A DNA stretch of 64,000 nt from Pseudomonas yamanorum. GTDB taxonomy: Bacteria > Pseudomonadota > Gammaproteobacteria > Pseudomonadales > Pseudomonadaceae. The notes under the pieces were generated by a model. It was not told the origin of the DNA, searched no databases, and saw nothing but the letters and a program-made list of their open reading frames with translations. The DNA lies in the NCBI RefSeq assembly GCF_900105735.1, contig NZ_LT629793.1, positions 1,364,001 to 1,428,000 on the forward strand, read 5' to 3'. The position numbers and the translations under genes are program-made. Shown in pieces: positions 57,203 through 64,000 of this stretch (position 1 is the first letter of the stretch; each line of letters starts with the position of its first letter).

Positions 57203-59005
57203 ATGAGAACGCCGTTAAGCGCCAGCATCACTATCATCACCCTACTGTTACTCTTTCTTGCCTTTAACCTGGTGTGGGCACTGAAACTTCCAACTATACG
57301 GCTGGATTTTTCAGAGCATAAAATCCATACATTATCCGAACCTGTACGGACACTGCTCGCCTCACTGGAGCGACCGGTTGACCTGTACTTTTTCAACTCA
57401 AGCAAACATCCGCAAAAATCCAATGCCGTAAAAAGCTACGGTAAGCGGGTCGAGTGGTTGCTCAAGGAGTATGAAAAAGCGGCAAAGGGCAAAATCAACC
57501 TGCACCTCATCGATCCCAAGCCTTTTTCAGAAGACGAATACAAAGCCAGGTTATTGGGGCTCGACGACCAACAAGGATTCTTCGGCCTTGTCGGCACCAG
57601 CACGGCTCATGGGCCACATAGCATCCAGGCATTCAGCCTGGACCGGGAGTCGCTGCTGGAATATGAGATCAGCCACCTGCTTCATAAAGTGATCCACCCG
57701 GAGCAACCGGTGATAGGCCTGATCTCCACGCTGCCAATGGACGGCGAACGGGATGAGCAAAGCGGCCTGAATACGCCTCCCTGGCAGTCATTGCAGGCGC
57801 TGCGCCGCCAATTCAACCTCGTTAGCCTGGAGCCAGGCATCGAAAAAATTCCCGAACACGTCAAAACCTTGATGGTGGTCCATCCCGGCAAACTGCCTGA
57901 TCCAACCCTGTACGCGATCGATCAGTTTGTATTGGGTGCAGGCAAGTTGATGATGTTTATCGACCCGCTTGCCGGGCTGGATACCAGCGTCACAGCCCCG
58001 GAAAACCCCAGACTGGAAGCATTGCTGAGCGCCTGGGGCATCCAGATGCCCGCAAATAAGGTCATCGCCGATCACGACCATGCCACTTCAGTGATCATGA
58101 CCACAGGCCAGCCCGCCGTGCGCCATCCTGCTGCGTTGACCTTGCCGCGCCCGGCGATGGCACAGGATGACATGAGCACCTGGAAACTCCACAGCGTCAA
58201 TGTCTTGAGCAGCGGTGCCCTGGCCCCCACCAAGAAGAGCCGTATCACCTTCACTCCGCTGCTGCAAAGCTCCGGGCAAGCGGCCCTGTTTGATGCTGAG
58301 CGTTTTGCCCTGCCGGCGCAGTTCGATTCACTGATCAATGAGGCTGCCGCCCGTGGCCAGCAACAGGTCATCGCCGCCCGCATTGAGGGGCCCGCCTACT
58401 CTGTTTTTCCTGATGGGATCAGCGGGCGTAAAGCCGGCTTGCAAAAGGCTGCACACATCCATGTCGTGGTGGTCGCGGACACTGATCTGCTCAGCGATCG
58501 TGTGGCTGGAATGCTCCACGACAACCACGCGCCGAGTGGCCCCTCGTCAGATAACGCGATGTTTGTCTTGAACACCCTGGATAACCTGGCAGCGCCTGAC
58601 ACCCTGATGAACGTTCGCCCCCGAGTAGGTGGCGGTCGATCGCTGCAGGTATTACAGGCAATGCGCGAAGAGGCGGCACGGGCCTTCCAGGAAAAGTCCG
58701 CCGAACGTGCGCAACGCCTGGAGCAAACGGAAAAGGAATGGCAATTGCTGAACCCCCGGACGCTTTCCCTGGGGGCCCAGGCGGTACCTTCCAACACATT
58801 GCTGCAAGCACTCAACAGGGAACGCTTGCGAATACCCATGGAGATTCAAGCGCTGAAGGTTCAGTCATATGCCGAGGTTCACGCCTTGGAGCGCAAAGTG
58901 AAGCTGCTCAATACCCTGCCTGTACCGCTGATACTGTGCCTGATTGCGTGGGGTATTTTCCTGCGTCGCCGTCGCCAGCATCTGCCTCCTGCGGCGAATC
59001 ACTGA
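57203..59005 (+). CDS. GldG-like auxiliary membrane protein (ABC_transp_aux)
   Basis: A 600-residue protein. One membrane segment at the N-terminus (ASITIITLLLLFLAFNLVWAL), a long periplasmic region with DFSEHKIHTLSEPVRTLLASL (family start), LLKEYEKAAKGKINLHLIDPKPF and VIGLISTLPMDGE, and a C-terminal coiled coil with a final membrane segment (LPVPLILCLIAWGIFLRRRRQ). This is the GldG/IFT52-like layout. GldAFG is needed for gliding and secretion in Bacteroidetes; in gammaproteobacteria the role of homologues is not settled. It starts 15 bp after the permease. Confidence 0.85.
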   Translation: MRTPLSASITIITLLLLFLAFNLVWALKLPTIRLDFSEHKIHTLSEPVRTLLASLERPVDLYFFNSSKHPQKSNAVKSYGKRVEWLLKEYEKAAKGKINLHLIDPKPFSEDEYKARLLGLDDQQGFFGLVGTSTAHGPHSIQAFSLDRESLLEYEISHLLHKVIHPEQPVIGLISTLPMDGERDEQSGLNTPPWQSLQALRRQFNLVSLEPGIEKIPEHVKTLMVVHPGKLPDPTLYAIDQFVLGAGKLMMFIDPLAGLDTSVTAPENPRLEALLSAWGIQMPANKVIADHDHATSVIMTTGQPAVRHPAALTLPRPAMAQDDMSTWKLHSVNVLSSGALAPTKKSRITFTPLLQSSGQAALFDAERFALPAQFDSLINEAAARGQQQVIAARIEGPAYSVFPDGISGRKAGLQKAAHIHVVVVADTDLLSDRVAGMLHDNHAPSGPSSDNAMFVLNTLDNLAAPDTLMNVRPRVGGGRSLQVLQAMREEAARAFQEKSAERAQRLEQTEKEWQLLNPRTLSLGAQAVPSNTLLQALNRERLRIPMEIQALKVQSYAEVHALERKVKLLNTLPVPLILCLIAWGIFLRRRRQHLPPAANH

Positions 59006-59009
59006 GGGT

Positions 59010-59318
59010 TCAACGCCGGGCTATCAGCCCTTGCCGGGCAATCCGGGTCAACTGGCGTATCACTTCGCTCGCGTCGCTGGCACTGGGGGCTTGAATAACG
59101 GCCAGGTCAAAGCTGTTGGACGCAAAGCGCGCAAGGGAGTCGCCGTCTTCGACAAACTGAATCAAAAAGGCCGAAGGCCGACCGGTGCGACGTGGCCAAC
59201 CATCCAGATAACGCAGTAGCGTCGGCTGGTGCTTGCCGCCCAAGAGGATTTTCGGATTGCGTTGGGTAAGGTCCGCGGTGATCGGGGCCAGGCGTATGAG
59301 GGGGCGTAGTGCATTCAT
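59010..59318 (-). CDS. Small conserved-looking protein, unknown function
   Basis: A 102-residue protein beginning MNALRPLIRLAPITADLTQRN. Mixed charge, no membrane segment, no motif that I know. SAFLIQFVEDGDSLARFASNSFDLAVIQAPSA looks like an alpha/beta fragment. It is convergent with the GldG-like gene (4 bp apart). The ATG at 59318 gives a compact protein; a longer frame to 59405 is possible. Confidence 0.6.
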   Translation of the reverse strand: MNALRPLIRLAPITADLTQRNPKILLGGKHQPTLLRYLDGWPRRTGRPSAFLIQFVEDGDSLARFASNSFDLAVIQAPSASDASEVIRQLTRIARQGLIARR

Positions 59319-59526
59319 CGTGTCGTGTCTCTGCCTCAAAAGTCTGCGGGCAGGTGAGAGGCAACACCGAACCAGCGCTTTAGCGGAATTTCGAAGCGGG
59401 CCCATGGCTCTGGCTTCTGTCGGGACTGTGATCAGTCACCGGTGGCGCCCCGCAATTAGCTGTTTAAATCGGCGCAAGCAACATCCTAGAGAAGCCTGTA
59501 GGGCGGTGTCAAGAATCCCGAGCAAC

Positions 59527-59558
59527 GAAAAGGCCCGCACAAGGCGGGCCTTTAAAGG
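59527..59558 (-). terminator. Hairpin terminator after the DoxX gene
   Basis: AAAAGGCCCGC-ACAAG-GCGGGCCTTTAAA forms a stem; on the minus strand it follows the DoxX stop by 14 bp and ends in CCTTTTCG, on the plus strand in TTTAAA. Confidence 0.7.
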
Positions 59559-59571
59559 GAGATTCGCGGTA

Positions 59572-60006
59572 TCAGTGAGTGATGGCCCGGTCGGCAGACA
59601 ATTTGCCAGCCCCCTCCAACAACACCGCCAGCGTACCGCCCAGCAACGCCAGGGCGAACTCGTAACCGTTGTTGGCCATGAACAAACCGTTATGGATATG
59701 CACCGAGAAAATCGCCACCAGGGAGATGATCGACAAGCCCAGAGCCGCAGGACGCGCCAGCAAGCCAATGATCAGCGCCAGACCGGCGAAGAATTCAGTA
59801 CCGCCGGACAGCACCGCCATCAGGGTACCTGGGGCCAGGCCAATACTTTCCATCCACTGGGCAGTGCCCGCCAGGCCACCACCGCCAAACCAGCCAAAGA
59901 GTTTCTGCGAACCGTGGGCGGCGAAGATGATCCCGACAAAAATCCTCAGGATCGTCAGGCCATAGCCAGCGCGGGTGGAGAGGATGCGGGTGATCAATGG
60001 GCTCAT
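59572..60006 (-). CDS. DoxX family membrane protein
   Basis: A 144-residue protein with four predicted membrane segments. GLTILRIFVGIIFAAHGSQKLFGWFGGGGLAGTA is the DoxX/YqjF signature, followed by GGTEFFAGLALIIGLLARPAAL. DoxX proteins are linked to thiosulfate:quinone oxidation or redox stress. In Pseudomonas the role is not defined. The ATG at 60006 is directly after an AAAGGATT box. Single gene. Confidence 0.88.
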   Translation of the reverse strand: MSPLITRILSTRAGYGLTILRIFVGIIFAAHGSQKLFGWFGGGGLAGTAQWMESIGLAPGTLMAVLSGGTEFFAGLALIIGLLARPAALGLSIISLVAIFSVHIHNGLFMANNGYEFALALLGGTLAVLLEGAGKLSADRAITH

Positions 60007-60110
60007 GCTGATAATCCTTTTCCATGTAGGGGTTGGGTTGGCCGCTATATTAATCAGTTTAAGTAATGATAAAAGCCGATAAAACGGCTAATAACCATCG
60101 ATTTAATAGA

Positions 60111-61532
60111 TTATTTCCGTGACGCAACTCGCGGCGCTGCCGGCTCCAACGACTCCCGTTCCCGATCAAACGCCAGGTAATACTTGTTCACGCTATTAAC
60201 ATAGCTGACACCGCTCATTCCCACCTGCTCCATGGCAATGCGCTCAACCTGGAAAAACCATTGGTTTGGGTTAAGCCCCCGCCGCCGCGCTTCGGCACGC
60301 ATTCCCTGGACCCGCTCCGGCCCCATGTTGTAGGCCGCCAGCACAAACGCCATGCGCTCGCGCTCGTTGAGCTTGGGGCTTGAGAAAAACTTGCGCCGGA
60401 TCATCGCCAGGTACCGCGCGCCGGCCTGCACATTGCTGTCCAGGCTTTCGATGTTATTGATCCCAACCCGCTGGGCCGCCGACGGGGTGATCTGCATCAA
60501 CCCGGTGGGGCCGCCGCTGCTCCGGGCGCCGGGATCGAGGGCCGATTCCTTGAACGCCAACGCGGCCAGGTTCAGCCAGTCCATGCCTTGTTCTCGGGCA
60601 TGCTTTTGCAGCACGGGACGCAGTTTTTCCAGGCGCTGGCGGTCAGCACGGGCCAATGGATAACGCACCTGGTACAGGCGGCGATAGATGCGCTGGAACG
60701 CCACGTCCTGATCGGACGGCGTGTGGTAAGTCTTGAGGAAACGATCAATGCTGGCCCGCAGCATCGAAGCATCCTGGCGCACAAACCAATATTCTTCGCC
60801 CGGCTCACTGATGGCTACCTGCCGGTCAAACCGCAGCTTGGGCAGGATCTTCGCCCAGCGCTCGGCAATCGGTCGCTCGACAATGGTCAGGTGGAAAATC
60901 CCGGCCTGGACCATCTCCAGCACGTCTTCCACCGCCAGGCTGGGGTCGACCCACTCCACCTTCACCGGCGGCAACTTGTGCAGCGCCAGCTTCTGGTTGA
61001 CCTGGTTGATCGCGTCCGACGCAGCGCTGCCGGTGGTCAAGGCCAGCGTGCGCCCGGACAATTGCTCGAGTTTGGTAAACCGCCGCTCACCCTTGAGCCC
61101 TACCAGCCACAGCGGCACGTCGCTGGCAATCGGGTCACTGGTGGCAATCTTGTGAGCGGCCTTCATATCCAGTAATTCGCCGGGGGCCACCAGGTCACCC
61201 TCACCGCGCGCCAACGCGCCGATCAATTGGTCCTTGGCCTTGGGAATAATCTTGAGGCTGATCTCCTCACCGTCACGGGCGTGGCCGTTGAGGTATTGCT
61301 CGAAACCACGCAGGCGGTGGTATTCAACACCGATGGCCTGGCCCTGGACTTCGCCGGAACTGTTACGGCTCTGGTTGACCAGCACTCGCAAGGTGCGGCT
61401 GCTGCGGATCTGCGCGAGGTCACGGACCTTGCCGGGCTTGGTGACTTCCAGCGGCCCGTCCAGACGCGCAACCGCGGCCATGGGCAGCAGTAACGTCAGG
61501 CACAACATAAGCAACGCCGAGGGTCGGATCAT
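60111..61532 (-). CDS. MltF-like lytic murein transglycosylase
   Basis: A 473-residue protein. The signal peptide (MIRPSALLMLCLTLLLPMAAVA) is followed by an SBP_bac_3 domain (about 45-285) and an SLT domain with the catalytic Glu in LNLAALAFKESALDPGARSSGGPTGLMQIT and the end AAYNMGPERVQGMR. It cuts the glycan strands of peptidoglycan. MltF itself is usually longer and located near purL; this one is a paralogue. The ATG at 61532 has CCGGAGAG upstream. It is divergent from tatD. Confidence 0.88.
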   Translation of the reverse strand: MIRPSALLMLCLTLLLPMAAVARLDGPLEVTKPGKVRDLAQIRSSRTLRVLVNQSRNSSGEVQGQAIGVEYHRLRGFEQYLNGHARDGEEISLKIIPKAKDQLIGALARGEGDLVAPGELLDMKAAHKIATSDPIASDVPLWLVGLKGERRFTKLEQLSGRTLALTTGSAASDAINQVNQKLALHKLPPVKVEWVDPSLAVEDVLEMVQAGIFHLTIVERPIAERWAKILPKLRFDRQVAISEPGEEYWFVRQDASMLRASIDRFLKTYHTPSDQDVAFQRIYRRLYQVRYPLARADRQRLEKLRPVLQKHAREQGMDWLNLAALAFKESALDPGARSSGGPTGLMQITPSAAQRVGINNIESLDSNVQAGARYLAMIRRKFFSSPKLNERERMAFVLAAYNMGPERVQGMRAEARRRGLNPNQWFFQVERIAMEQVGMSGVSYVNSVNKYYLAFDRERESLEPAAPRVASRK

Positions 61533-61770
61533 CCGCTCTCCGGAAGAAAGAATACTGCCCATTGCTTCGCGAAAAACGAGGCGTTGGGGGACAGAAACAG
61601 AGCGCCATGAGCGCAGGCTTTGGGCGCAAGGGTGGCACGGCAGATGGCGACAAACCAAACACAGTGTTACTTGCGACTTTCAAAGACAGCTTTAACTCGT
61701 TGTAGTTCTTGGCTTTTCTTATAAATCTACAGCTCTGATATGCTTTCCGACCGCAGGCGGAGGTAGCACC

Positions 61771-62577
61771 ATGCAACTCATTGATATCGGCGTCAACCTG
61801 ACGAACCCAAGTTTCGACGAAAAGCACCAGGCCGTTCTCGACCGCGCCTACGCCGCCGGGGTGAGCCAATTGGTGCTCACCGGCACCAGTGTTGACGGCA
61901 GTGAACAGGCCCTGGAACTGTGCCAGCAGTTGGACGAAAGCGGCCAACGCCTGTTCGCCACCGCCGGTATCCACCCCCACTCCGCCAGTGACTGGAACGC
62001 CGAGAGCGCCAGGCGCCTGCGCGGTCTGCTCAAGGAAAGCCGGGTACGGGCGGTGGGTGAATGCGGGCTGGACTTCAACCGGGATTTCTCGCCGCGCCCT
62101 CAGCAGGAAAAAGTCCTTGAAGAACACCTGGCCCTGGCCGTGGAACTGAAACTCCCGGTTTTTCTTCATGAGCGTGACGCCAACCAGCGCCTGTTGGAAA
62201 TCCTGCGGGACTACCGTGATCACCTGTCAGCCGCCGTGGTGCACTGCTTCACCGGCGAGCAGCGCGCGCTGTTCAGCTACCTCGACCTGGACCTGCACAT
62301 CGGCATCACCGGCTGGATCTGCGACGAGCGCCGTGGGACGCACCTGCATCCGCTGGTCAGGGAAATTCCCCGTGGTCGTCTGATGCTGGAAAGCGACGCG
62401 CCCTACCTGCTGCCCCGCACCTTGCGGCCCAAGCCCAAAAACGGTCGCAACGAACCCGCCTATTTGCCGGAAGTCCTGCGGGAAGTCGCCCTGCACCGTG
62501 AAGAAACCGTGGAAGACCTGGCGCAACACAGCACAGCCTGCGCCCGCGCCTTTTTTGGATTGCCTGTGCCGGATTGA
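61771..62577 (+). CDS. tatD: TatD-family metal-dependent DNase
   Basis: A TIM-barrel hydrolase of 268 residues. It starts [20 protein letters not shown], and the metal-binding segments are in order: [34 protein letters not shown] and LESDAPYL. TatD is a 3'-5' exonuclease active on oxidised or single-stranded DNA and RNA. It is not near tatABC here. Alone in its unit; upstream GGAGGTAG before the ATG. Confidence 0.93.
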   Translation: MQLIDIGVNLTNPSFDEKHQAVLDRAYAAGVSQLVLTGTSVDGSEQALELCQQLDESGQRLFATAGIHPHSASDWNAESARRLRGLLKESRVRAVGECGLDFNRDFSPRPQQEKVLEEHLALAVELKLPVFLHERDANQRLLEILRDYRDHLSAAVVHCFTGEQRALFSYLDLDLHIGITGWICDERRGTHLHPLVREIPRGRLMLESDAPYLLPRTLRPKPKNGRNEPAYLPEVLREVALHREETVEDLAQHSTACARAFFGLPVPD

Positions 62578-62673
62578 CGCGGCGCATTGACCCATATCAA
62601 AACCTGCCGGGCCGATAGCGGCACAATAATGGCACCTTGCCAATGCTGTTTCCGCTATCAGAGAAAACCTTCC

Positions 62674-64000
62674 ATGGGTGCCTGGCTTAGCAACATCTCA
62701 CTGAAGTACAAATTCTGGGCCGTGAACGCGGTCGCCTTCATCACCACCCTGTTGCTGGTGCTGTACGCCGTGCAGCTCGAACAACAGGCCCGCAGCCAAG
62801 CCTCCCAGGCTTCGGCGCAAGCCCAGGCGCGCTTGCTCAGTGCCTGGCCCGCCGGCCAACCGCTGCCCAAGGGCGAGCACTGGCTGACCTATGCCAAGGG
62901 CAAAGTCCCACAACTGGGCGACGAGGATCTGTCAGCCCTGGCCACCGCCAGTGGCTGGGTGGACTTCAATCACATGCCGTTGTTCGGCGAAAACCCGCTG
63001 ATGGGCGCCGAAGTGATCAGCCGCGCCGACGGTCAGCAGGTCGCCGTGCTGGCCTACGGACCCAGCTTGAGCCAAGTCTTCGAAGACCGTTTCGCCAACT
63101 ACGCCGTGGCGGTGATGATTCTGATGCTGGCCATGCTCGGCGCCTCACAGCTGCTGATCCGCTTTCTGCTCAGCCAGCTCAATACCTTGAAAGACGTGAT
63201 GCTGCACGTCGAAAAAACCGGCGACCTCTCGGCCCGCGTGCCCTTGGCTTGTAAAGACGAGGTCGGGCAGATGGCCAGTGCCTTTAACGCGATGCAGGCG
63301 GGTTATCAGCGAGTGGTCAACACCGTCGCGCGCACTGCCAAGCAACTGGACGACGGCGCCGCACGCCTGGCCAGCAGCATGAACGAGGTGCAACACGGCA
63401 TGCTCGGCCAGCAAAGCGAAACCGACCAGGCCGCGACTGCAATCAACGAGATGACCGCCACCGTCTACCACATCGCCCAGCACGCCGGCGCCACCCGCGA
63501 CCTGTCCCAGACTGCCGACACCCTCGCCGGCAGCGGCCAGGAAGTGGTCAGCCGGGTGCAGCGCTCGATTGCCGGGCTGTCCACGGGTGTGCAGCAGACC
63601 GCCGAAATGATCCAGAAACTGGCCGAGGACAGCCAGAAAATCAACAGCGTGGTCGGGGTGATTCACAGCATCGCCGAACAGACCAACCTGCTGGCCCTCA
63701 ACGCCGCCATTGAAGCCGCCCGCGCCGGCGAAATGGGCCGGGGCTTTGCCGTGGTTGCCGACGAAGTACGCAACCTGGCCAAGCGAGTGCAAAGCTCCAC
63801 CGATGAAATCACCCGCATGGTGTCCGCCCTGCAAGCCGGCACCCGGGACGCGGTGGATTTTATGCAGGAAAGCTCGTTCAAGGCCGACGACTGTGTGCAG
63901 CAGGCGCAAGAGGCCGGGATTGCTCTCGCCGAAATCACCGGCGCCGTGGCGCAGATGCGTGAGAGCAATACGCAAATTGCCGTGGCGGCCGAACAGCAAA
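62674..64000 (+). CDS. Methyl-accepting chemotaxis protein (cut by window edge)
   Basis: The first 442 residues of a chemoreceptor. It has an N-terminal membrane segment ([20 protein letters not shown]), a short periplasmic part of about 100 residues, a second membrane segment ([21 protein letters not shown]), HAMP (about 170-215) and a signalling domain with the hairpin tip [37 protein letters not shown]. The gene continues off the right edge. The periplasmic sensor part is too short for a double Cache domain; the ligand is unknown. Start ATG 62674. Confidence 0.92.
   Translation, partial: MGAWLSNISLKYKFWAVNAVAFITTLLLVLYAVQLEQQARSQASQASAQAQARLLSAWPAGQPLPKGEHWLTYAKGKVPQLGDEDLSALATASGWVDFNHMPLFGENPLMGAEVISRADGQQVAVLAYGPSLSQVFEDRFANYAVAVMILMLAMLGASQLLIRFLLSQLNTLKDVMLHVEKTGDLSARVPLACKDEVGQMASAFNAMQAGYQRVVNTVARTAKQLDDGAARLASSMNEVQHGMLGQQSETDQAATAINEMTATVYHIAQHAGATRDLSQTADTLAGSGQEVVSRVQRSIAGLSTGVQQTAEMIQKLAEDSQKINSVVGVIHSIAEQTNLLALNAAIEAARAGEMGRGFAVVADEVRNLAKRVQSSTDEITRMVSALQAGTRDAVDFMQESSFKADDCVQQAQEAGIALAEITGAVAQMRESNTQIAVAAEQQ

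Overview
The window looks like chromosomal DNA of a fluorescent Pseudomonas (P. fluorescens group). The evidence is high GC with matching codon use, an 83-residue OprI lipoprotein, an EF-P with Arg32 next to the rhamnosyltransferase EarP, CysB, AmtB, paired Ohr/OhrR, TesA-YbbAP, and the REP-type palindromes (GTGGGAGC...GCTCCCAC) typical of this group. Most of the 64 kb is ordinary core genome. No tRNA, rRNA, CRISPR array or prophage was seen.

Layout. 1-5.75 kb (minus strand): a tightly overlapped biosynthetic operon (KAS III condensing enzyme, NAD-dependent reductase/epimerase, metallo-beta-lactamase hydrolase, F390-synthetase-like adenylating enzyme, ATP-grasp ligase, unknown protein) running off the left edge. 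5.8-11.1 kb: ammonium transporter, a YqjD/YqjE/YqjK-like membrane trio, an EAL phosphodiesterase and dGTPase. 11.3-16.3 kb: a lone receiver protein, a BvgA-like regulator and a BvgS-like sensor kinase. 16.3-25.8 kb: a stretch rich in redox repair (free Met-sulfoxide reductase, OhrR-Gpx, MsrB) with a hybrid kinase, AlaA, HtpX, Tpm and YgiD. 25.8-28.7 kb: a DEAD-box helicase and a crotonase. 28.76-30.69 kb: an 0.8-kb nested inverted repeat with a REP doublet at its centre, split by an IS110-family element whose bridge RNA can be read from the sequence. 30.7-47.1 kb: metabolism and regulation (spermidine-synthase-like, class II and class I DAHP synthases, YcaQ glycosylase, two LysR regulators, OhrR-Ohr, EF-P/EarP, CysB, PanE and others). 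47.7-53.9 kb: OprI, an L,D-transpeptidase, TesA, the YbbAP transporter and GreB. 54-59 kb: a more AT-rich island with a coiled-coil protein and a Gld-like ABC system. 59-64 kb: DoxX, an MltF-like transglycosylase, TatD and the start of a chemoreceptor.

How genes work together. The left operon has the parts to make, reduce, activate and ligate a beta-keto acid, so a small acyl-derived metabolite is the likely product; no carrier protein is visible. The BvgA/BvgS pair plus the receiver form a phosphorelay of the Roc/Bvg type. Two peroxide-sensing OhrR repressors sit next to peroxide-detoxifying enzymes (Gpx and Ohr). OprI, ending in lysine, faces an L,D-transpeptidase that could attach it to peptidoglycan.

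The two most interesting items are the IS110 element, whose target guides match the DNA on both sides of its own insertion point, and the uncharacterised KAS III/adenylation/ATP-grasp operon. The Gld-like ABC island is third.
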